14,714 bases of DNA from contig JAGHTH010000153.1 of the NCBI GenBank assembly GCA_018065365.1, forward strand, positions 1 to 14,714, read 5' to 3'. Positions within the stretch are counted from its first letter, which is position 1, and every line of letters starts with the position of its first letter. The stretch is from Candidatus Coliplasma caballi (lineage in GTDB: Bacteria; Bacillota; Clostridia; Oscillospirales; CAG-382). A program made the position numbers and the translations under genes. Below the pieces are notes generated by a model. That model ran no database searches. It saw only the letters and a list, made by a program, of their open reading frames with translations, and had not been told where the DNA came from. This document shows, one piece after another, positions 8,351 through 13,211 of this stretch.

Positions 8351-8602
8351 TCAAAGATCTTTTTCGACGATGGAATAATCGCCCGACGCGAGTTTCTGCA
8401 CCGCGATCGAAACGGGCTTGCGGACTTCGTATTCCGCAAAAGATTCCTTGACGACGCGATCGGAGTCTTTATTCTTCTCTGCGAGTTCGCGTTCTTCCAT
8501 CATTTTGGAATTGACGTGGCGCGCGCATTTCGCGGTCGCGATGACCAGACGGTAACGGTTGACTTCGTCTTTGGTAAGCTGCTGGATAGAGGGATACAAC
8601 AT
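8351..8602 (-). CDS. rpoZ: DNA-directed RNA polymerase omega subunit
   Basis: Small subunit that helps fold and assemble the beta' subunit of RNA polymerase. 83 residues, near the usual Bacillota size. The N-terminus MLYPSIQQL and the helix RYRLVIATAKCARHVN (the family RYxLVxATAKRARQ region) are diagnostic, and KPVSIAVQKLASGD matches the C-terminal KPV-AxxEIxxG segment. Cys replaces the usual Arg in ATAK-CAR. ATG 8602 is preceded by AAAGGCAGG. The gene follows remA after 56 bases, where gmk would normally lie, and ends 11 bases before the priA ATG. Confidence 0.93.
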   Translation of the reverse strand: MLYPSIQQLTKDEVNRYRLVIATAKCARHVNSKMMEERELAEKNKDSDRVVKESFAEYEVRKPVSIAVQKLASGDYSIVEKDL

Positions 8603-8658
8603 AGGGGATAAACCTGCCTTTCAAATGGTAAATAACGGTTTTGATTTTATACGGCGGC

Positions 8659-8889
8659 TTATTTCAGCCGTTCTTTCAGGGAATCGGTTTCTTCGGCGCA
8701 GCAGATCACGTGCTCGCTGTCCGTAATGAGAACGGAGCGCGTTTTGCGGCTGCCCGAAACGTCGATGACGCGTCCGGCGTTTTTCGCGTCCTGCACCAGA
8801 CGCCGCACGGGAAGGGAATCGGGGCTGACGACGGCGACCACACGGTCCGCGTTGATGAAATTGCCGCCGCCCAGATCGATCATATTCAT
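8659..8889 (-). CDS. remA: RemA/DUF370 family DNA-binding regulator
   Basis: Homologue of B. subtilis RemA (YlzA), a ring-forming DNA-binding protein that activates biofilm matrix and osmoprotection genes. 76 residues. NFINADRVVAVVSPDSLPVRR aligns with the family GNxVxxxRvxaivsPdSaPikR signature. GSRKTRSVLITDSEHVI (46-62) matches the second signature, with Arg16, Arg48 and Arg51 in the DNA-contact regions. B. subtilis has Arg-Arg where this protein has Arg48-Lys49. Start ATG 8889 is preceded by a GAGAG site; a second Met (8883) is possible. It follows yicC by 45 bases, as in most Bacillota. Targets in this organism are unknown. Confidence 0.92.
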   Translation of the reverse strand: MNMIDLGGGNFINADRVVAVVSPDSLPVRRLVQDAKNAGRVIDVSGSRKTRSVLITDSEHVICCAEETDSLKERLK

Positions 8890-8911
8890 AAAAGCATTCT
8901 CTCTTTCACGC

Positions 8912-8929
8912 TTCGGACGGTTGCCCGAA
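8912..8929 (-). other. Intercistronic RNA hairpin between yicC and remA
   Basis: The transcript can form a 7-bp stem TTCGGGC-AACC-GTCCGAA (one G-U pair) with a 4-base loop, six bases after the yicC stop and before the remA ribosome binding site. There is no downstream T-run, so it is not an evident terminator. It may be a processing or stability element. The function is inferred only. Confidence 0.4.
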
Positions 8930-8934
8930 TCTTT

Positions 8935-9813
8935 TTATTCGATGTTCTGGATCTGCTCGCGGATCTTCTCGACGGTGCTTTTGGCTTCGATGACCAGTTT
9001 GGCAAAATTCGTGTCCGCGGATTTCGAGCCGATCGTGTTGCACTCGCGGTTGATCTCCTGCACCAGAAAATCGAGTTTTCTGCCGACCGGGACGTCTTCT
9101 TCCATCATGGAACGGAACTGCTTGCAATGGCTGTCCAGACGGGCAAGTTCCTCGCTGATGTCCGCTTTGTCGGCATAGACCGCGCATTCGGTCAGCAGAC
9201 GCGTTTCGTCCATCGGAACGGCTCCGAGGATCTCCCGGATACGCGCTTTCATCTTTTCATTGGCTTCCGCGACGACGGAGGGCGCTTTCGCAACCAGCTC
9301 CGCACGGATGGTTTCCAGCGTTTGCAGATGTCCGAGGCAGTCTTCTTTCATCTTCTGCCCCTCGACTTTTCGCATGGAAAGGAAGATGTCGAACGCCTTA
9401 CGCGCGACGAGTTCCACGTCCTTCCAGACCGCTTCCATATCCTCGTCGGGCTTGACGACGTTGAACACTTCGGGCTTGTTCGCGACGGTCTGCACCGTTA
9501 CGTCGCCGCCGAGCTGATAGTCGTCTTTGATCTTGCGGAGCAGCGCAACGTAGCTGTCAAGGTATTCCTTGTTGACCGAAAGGTCGATCTTGTCGCCGTC
9601 GATGTTCTCGATCGTCAGATAGATGTCGATCTTGCCTCTCGAAATGTATTCGGAAGCGAGCGATTTGAGTTTTTCTTCCAGCGCACCGTACAGGCGGCCG
9701 GTTTTGATGTTTGCGTCAATGTAGCGGCTGTTGACGGACTTGACTTCCACCTGGATGTCTTTTCCGTTCACGACCTCGCGGCATCTGCCGTATCCCGTCA
9801 TGCTTTTGACCAT
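8935..9813 (-). CDS. yicC: YicC/YloC family endoribonuclease
   Basis: Homologue of E. coli YicC and B. subtilis YloC, described as an endoribonuclease involved in RNA turnover. 292 residues, normal length. The N-terminal signature MVKSMTGYGR, followed by VEVKSVNSRY, is diagnostic. The C-terminal DUF1732 region reads FLVQEINRECNTIGSKS and then VIEAKSTVEKIREQIQNIE. ATG 9813 is used, with AGAAAGGA upstream at a rather long spacing. The gene is the first of the conserved housekeeping block and is followed directly by remA, as in other Bacillota. It begins 52 bases after the membrane protein, so the upstream three-gene module probably reads through into it. Confidence 0.94.
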   Translation of the reverse strand: MVKSMTGYGRCREVVNGKDIQVEVKSVNSRYIDANIKTGRLYGALEEKLKSLASEYISRGKIDIYLTIENIDGDKIDLSVNKEYLDSYVALLRKIKDDYQLGGDVTVQTVANKPEVFNVVKPDEDMEAVWKDVELVARKAFDIFLSMRKVEGQKMKEDCLGHLQTLETIRAELVAKAPSVVAEANEKMKARIREILGAVPMDETRLLTECAVYADKADISEELARLDSHCKQFRSMMEEDVPVGRKLDFLVQEINRECNTIGSKSADTNFAKLVIEAKSTVEKIREQIQNIE

Positions 9814-9865
9814 ATTTTTATGACCATTCCTTTCTGTTTGCGGAACAATGTGCTTTGTAAAACCC

Positions 9866-10387
9866 CTATTTCTTTCCGAACGGAAGTTTCGGGCGGATCT
9901 TGATTACGTAAAGGATCGCGAACTTCTCAAGCAGCAGATCGTACAGTAAGAACGAGAAGTTGCAGATCGGGATGAACACCCATTTGCTGATGCCGGTTAT
10001 TTCGTCGAGTCCGAGCAGCCGTTCGATCACTAACCAAGCGAACAGCAGGAACAGGTTGAACCAGACGAGCTTGATCAGAAGCGAGACCGGCCGCGGTTTG
10101 ATTTTGTCGAGCCGCAGTTTCGCGACGGGGTAATAACCGACAAACCCCGCGAACACGACGGAAGCGGTCTGCGGAGAGATCAGCAGCGCCAGAATCGCGG
10201 AAACCGCGTACACGCCGAGCGCCCATTTCGGTTTCATTTCGATCAAAGCGATCAGAATGACCAGCCCGCCGAGTGCCGCCATGGACAGATCGAGCAGCTG
10301 CAAAAGGTTTCCGAGCAAGAGCATGACCACGATCAGCGCCGACAAAATTCCGGCGAGCGCAACGTTGTTACTTTTGTTTTTTCTCAT
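9866..10387 (-). CDS. Small multi-pass membrane protein, function unknown
   Basis: 173 residues, very hydrophobic, with about six predicted membrane segments (roughly 9-31, 35-50, 55-72, 75-90, 101-122, 137-163). The N-terminus is short and basic (MRKNKSNN) and the tail is basic (KIRPKLPFGKK), consistent with cytoplasmic ends. The stretch GFVGYYPVAKLRLDKI after the fourth segment, and the overall helix pattern, resemble the small S-component-like membrane proteins of energy-coupling-factor transporters that are common in Clostridia. I recognise no substrate signature and no ATPase or T-component is nearby, so transport is a guess. Start ATG 10387 lies three bases after the stop of the J-domain gene, with AGGTG inside that gene as the likely ribosome binding site. 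Translation is therefore probably linked to it. Confidence 0.8.
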   Translation of the reverse strand: MRKNKSNNVALAGILSALIVVMLLLGNLLQLLDLSMAALGGLVILIALIEMKPKWALGVYAVSAILALLISPQTASVVFAGFVGYYPVAKLRLDKIKPRPVSLLIKLVWFNLFLLFAWLVIERLLGLDEITGISKWVFIPICNFSFLLYDLLLEKFAILYVIKIRPKLPFGKK

Positions 10388-10390
10388 TGG

Positions 10391-11017
10391 TCAGCACCTG
10401 AAGCCGTTGCACAGGCAGTTCAAACACATCATGGTGGAGCAGAGGTCGCAGACGTCGCAGTTTTCGCCGCCCATGGAACGCGAAGCGTAGGGGCTCTGTG
10501 CCGCGCCGCTGTTCATCCGCTGCTGGAAAGAACGGTATTCCGTGTTGTACGGATCCATCTCGCACGCGATACCGATCTCGGTGCGGGCATCCTGCAGCCA
10601 GCCGTTGCGGTACAGGATCGCGCCGCGTAAGAAGTGCCAATCCGCCGTTCGTTCTCCGACGGCGATCCGATTCAATAATGTTTCCGCTTCGGCCGTGCGC
10701 CCCGCGTTGATCAGACCGCGGATACGGGCGTACTCCGGATTGGAAGAAGACGACGAGGTGTAGGAGCCGGAAGAATTGCCGTAACTGCCCGAATTTCCGG
10801 AAGAACCTGCCGAATAGGAGGAACCCGAGGAACGCATCTGACGGATCTCGTTGTACGCTTCGGTGATCTCTTTGGTTTTTTCCGTCGCAAGATGCGCGAG
10901 CGGGTTGTCGGTATAGTTGTCGGGGTGGTATTGCTTGATCAGCGCGTGATACGCTTTTTTGATCTCCTCGTCCGTTGCGGTCGGGGACACTCCGAGAACT
11001 TTGTACGGATCAGACAT
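10391..11017 (-). CDS. J-domain protein with Ser/Gly linker, TPR-like segment and seven-Cys tail
   Basis: 208 residues. The N-terminal J-domain (about 2-62: [20 protein letters not shown], then HPD at 31-33) indicates a co-chaperone that stimulates an Hsp70 (DnaK). A low-complexity Ser/Gly/Tyr linker (63-92) follows. Residues 93-168 look like tetratricopeptide-type helices ([17 protein letters not shown], then [16 protein letters not shown]). The last 22 residues hold seven cysteines (187, 190, 193, 198, 201, 203, 208) spaced Cx2Cx2Cx4Cx2CxCx4C, with Cys as the final residue; this is a likely metal site or thiol-based anchor. There is no DnaJ zinc domain or client-binding domain, so it is not DnaJ itself. 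Start ATG 11017 overlaps the upstream stop by 8 bases (ATGTCTGA). The frame is open further upstream, but that part is a shadow of the DUF5685 gene. Confidence 0.9.
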   Translation of the reverse strand: MSDPYKVLGVSPTATDEEIKKAYHALIKQYHPDNYTDNPLAHLATEKTKEITEAYNEIRQMRSSGSSYSAGSSGNSGSYGNSSGSYTSSSSSNPEYARIRGLINAGRTAEAETLLNRIAVGERTADWHFLRGAILYRNGWLQDARTEIGIACEMDPYNTEYRSFQQRMNSGAAQSPYASRSMGGENCDVCDLCSTMMCLNCLCNGFRC

Positions 11018-11903
11018 TTTGCGGGTTTCCTTTCTCCCTGCGGGATGAAGACGCGTGATTCGTTCCGACACGGCGGATTGCGTCTTTCCCGCCGAGGTCG
11101 CTGATATTGAGCAGAATGCGGTCGATGCCCGTCGGGACGGCGGGACACGCCAGAACGTAAGAACGCGAGAACACCCGCATACTGTCTTCGAGTGTCTGCG
11201 TGATATCGTCCTCATGGGCAAGCGCTTCCTCCGCGCTGCCGTACCGTGCTAAAAACGGGTTGTAGTTCCCGGTCTTCTCATCGCTTCGCAGATCGTCGTA
11301 AGCGTCGATCAGATAGACAAACCGCCCGATGTGGTAGCCGCACTGTTCCGCGATGGCTTTGCGGTCGCCGGAAAGCCCGTACGCCGCCACGCCTTTCATC
11401 AGCGTTCCGAACGTGTCCGCCGCTTCGTCGGGCGAAGCGCAGTGTGCTTCCTCGAGCGTGCGCAAGCGGTCGAGCGGAGCCGTTACGAGCGTTTCGTCGA
11501 TCCCGAGCCGCAGCGCCTTTTTCCGCAGACGGACGAACAGGGGAGTGAGCAGCCGTTTGCCGAAGCGGGAGATCCCCGCCGGCTCGTCGTGCAGGTCGTC
11601 TTTCCATTTGTAGTAGGCGAACAGTCCGAACGCGGCGCAGACGTAACCGTACGCTTCGTCGCAGATTACGGCGGACTTTTTGCGCAATCCGTACGGGCAG
11701 CGCATCGGTCTGACCGTCGGCGTTTCGCCGCCTAAAGAGATCCGCAGCAGCGCCAGCGCGGTAAAATCGTAATTGAGTAACAGACGGGAAAAGCGGGAGA
11801 TCGTTTTGCCGGAATAGCGGCAGAGTCCGCAGTAAACCGCGTCGTAGAATTCCGCTTCCTTGACCAGAAGCTCCGCGCGCACGGGGCGGATATATCCGAA
11901 CAT
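11010..11903 (-). CDS. DUF5685 family protein, function unknown
   Basis: 297 residues. The N-terminus [12 protein letters not shown] followed by YCGLC (24-28) and the [11 protein letters not shown] stretch are what I associate with the DUF5685 family of Clostridia. The protein appears largely helical, without signal peptide or clear membrane helix. Two Asp-rich motifs stand out: WKDDLHDE (100-107) and [18 protein letters not shown] (200-217, Asp200, Asp203, Asp204, Asp208). The second is preceded by GRFVYL. Other cysteines lie at 69, 81 and 89. The layout is reminiscent of metal-binding motifs in all-helical isoprenoid synthases, but that is inference. ATG 11903 has a strong GGGAGGG site and a promoter close upstream, so this gene heads the leftward transcript. 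It overlaps the J-domain gene, suggesting joint function. Confidence 0.85.
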   Translation of the reverse strand: MFGYIRPVRAELLVKEAEFYDAVYCGLCRYSGKTISRFSRLLLNYDFTALALLRISLGGETPTVRPMRCPYGLRKKSAVICDEAYGYVCAAFGLFAYYKWKDDLHDEPAGISRFGKRLLTPLFVRLRKKALRLGIDETLVTAPLDRLRTLEEAHCASPDEAADTFGTLMKGVAAYGLSGDRKAIAEQCGYHIGRFVYLIDAYDDLRSDEKTGNYNPFLARYGSAEEALAHEDDITQTLEDSMRVFSRSYVLACPAVPTGIDRILLNISDLGGKDAIRRVGTNHASSSRREKGNPQNV

Positions 11904-11930
11904 TCCGAGCCCTCCCTACTTTAATACTTT

Positions 11931-11959
11931 ATTATAGCACATATTTTCGGGAAACGCAA
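11931..11959 (-). promoter_or_regulatory. Sigma-A promoter for the leftward gene cluster
   Basis: Read on the minus strand: -35 TTGCGT (11954-11959), 17-base spacer, and consensus -10 TATAAT (11931-11936) preceded by TGC, an extended -10. Transcription would start near 11924, leaving a short leader of about 20 bases with the GGGAGGG ribosome binding site before the DUF5685 ATG. This is the only near-consensus promoter I noticed ahead of the thirteen-gene run; internal promoters were not searched exhaustively. Confidence 0.75.
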
Positions 11960-12002
11960 TATATAAATCGAAGAAAAACGTTTCTTTCGGCAGTTTTCCG
12001 CG

Positions 12003-12042
12003 GTAATTTTTCCGTAAGAGAAAAGAAAAAGCGAAAAATTAC
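12003..12042. repeat. Perfect 10+10 inverted repeat in the divergent intergenic region
   Basis: GTAATTTTTC (12003-12012) and GAAAAATTAC (12033-12042) are exact reverse complements separated by 20 bases. A further palindrome TTTTGCAAAA lies at 12049-12058. The repeat sits between the leftward promoter and dgt, upstream of both likely transcription starts. No T-run follows on either strand, so it is more operator-like than terminator-like. AT-rich sequence makes chance matches easier. Confidence 0.5.
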
Positions 12043-12114
12043 AAAAAGTTTTGCAAAAAAAGAGTGTTTTCGGGGAAACGGGGCGTATATATTTCACGTA
12101 TCCGATGAAACAAA

Positions 12115-12139
12115 GCAAAGAAACGGCTTTGCGTTTTTT
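12115..12139 (+). terminator. Terminator-like hairpin in the dgt leader
   Basis: GCAAAG (12115-12120), loop AAACGG, CTTTGC (12127-12132), then G and six T (12134-12139). This has the form of a weak intrinsic terminator and ends seven bases before the dgt ribosome binding site. A weak -10-like TATATT at 12088-12093 could start a transcript near 12100, which would make this an attenuator in a leader of about 60 bases. The stem is only six pairs, so termination efficiency is doubtful. Confidence 0.35.
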
Positions 12140-12158
12140 GAAAAAAGGAGGGCGACGG

Positions 12159-13154
12159 ATGAAAGAGATCCTGCTGGAACGTGAGGAAGCGTTCCTTTGC
12201 CCGCAGGCGTTTTTTACCAAAAACACCGCCGGGCGCGAGCGTCCCGTAACGGACGATCCGATCCGCACGGAGTTTCAGCGCGACCGCGACCGGATCATTC
12301 ATTGCAAGAGTTTCCGCCGTCTGATGCACAAGATGCAGGTGTTTCTGGCGCCCGAGGGCGACCATTACCGCACCCGTCTGACGCACACGCTGGAGGTTAC
12401 GCAGATCGCTCGCACCATGGCGAGAGCGCTGCGGCTCAACGAGGACCTGGTCGAAGCGGCTTCTCTCGGACACGACCTCGGACACACGCCGTTCGGACAT
12501 TCCGGGGAGCGTGCGCTGAACGAGATCTGCACGGGCGGTTTCCGCCATAACGAGCAAAGCATTCGCGTGGTGGACAAGCTGGAATACAACGGCGAAGGAC
12601 TCAACTTGACTTATGAAGTGCGCGACGCGATCCTGTGTCATTCCGGAGATCTCAAATCGGTTACGCAGGAAGGGCGGTTGCTCAAGATCGCGGACCGCAT
12701 CGCTTACATCAATCACGACATCGACGACGCCCGCCGCGCCGGCATTCTCGAGAACGGGGACATCCCGACCGAGATCAGCGACGTGCTGGGCGATACCCAC
12801 AGCAAGCGCATTTCTTCGCTGGTAAGCGCCGTGATCAACAACGGGACGGAGAACGGCATCGGAATGCTGGAGCCCTACGGCAAGGCAATGGACGAACTGC
12901 GGGATTTCATGTTCGAGCGGGTGTATTCTTCGCCGCAGGCAAAGGGCGAGGAAGAAAAAGTCCACCGGATGATCGAGTTTTTGTTCGGACATTTTATCGA
13001 GCATCCCGATCAGCTTCCCGCGGAGTATCGGAAGCACCTCGACGAAGACGGGATCCCGACGATCGTCGCGGACTACATCGCCGGCATGACCGACCGGTTT
13101 GCGATCGGCTGTTTTGAGGAACTGTTCGTTCCGAAAGTCTGGAGTTACAAATAA
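12159..13154 (+). CDS. dgt: Deoxyguanosinetriphosphate triphosphohydrolase (HD-domain dNTPase)
   Basis: Hydrolyses dGTP or other dNTPs to the nucleoside and triphosphate, shaping dNTP pools. 331 residues, typical of the Clostridia/Bacillota type. The RSFRRLxHKxQVF-like segment (SFRRLMHKMQVF, 51-62) and TRLTHTLEV with His76 are hallmarks. The HD metal pair His105-Asp106 lies in LGHDLGHTPFGHSGE, and NHDIDD provides the last metal ligand region (Asp187). The reading frame is open 36 codons upstream, but the ATG at 12159 has a strong AAGGAGG site seven bases away, while the upstream ATGs have none. A terminator-like hairpin precedes that site. dnaG follows 57 bases later; the dgt-dnaG pair is a recurrent Clostridia arrangement linking nucleotide pools and replication. 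Confidence 0.95.
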   Translation: MKEILLEREEAFLCPQAFFTKNTAGRERPVTDDPIRTEFQRDRDRIIHCKSFRRLMHKMQVFLAPEGDHYRTRLTHTLEVTQIARTMARALRLNEDLVEAASLGHDLGHTPFGHSGERALNEICTGGFRHNEQSIRVVDKLEYNGEGLNLTYEVRDAILCHSGDLKSVTQEGRLLKIADRIAYINHDIDDARRAGILENGDIPTEISDVLGDTHSKRISSLVSAVINNGTENGIGMLEPYGKAMDELRDFMFERVYSSPQAKGEEEKVHRMIEFLFGHFIEHPDQLPAEYRKHLDEDGIPTIVADYIAGMTDRFAIGCFEELFVPKVWSYK

Positions 13155-13211
13155 GACGCGCGGAGGAATCGTTTGAGGCGGGAGTTTCAAACCGAAAGGA
13201 ATCGTTGACGG

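Noticed and set aside
8640..8675. Possible terminator at the remA stop (CGGCT/AGCCG stem) and a TATAAA-like promoter before rpoZ
   Set aside because: The stem is five pairs without a T-run, and the TATAAA-like element has no acceptable -35 at 16-18 bases.
10700..10850. Repetitive Ser/Gly/Tyr-coding stretch that might be a tandem repeat
   Set aside because: It is a low-complexity linker inside the J-domain protein; the DNA units are irregular and it looks like an ordinary flexible spacer between J-domain and TPR-like region.
12051..12158. Upstream start codons giving dgt a 36-residue longer N-terminus
   Set aside because: No ribosome binding site precedes those codons, the extra sequence has no family similarity, and the ATG at 12159 has an optimally placed AAGGAGG.
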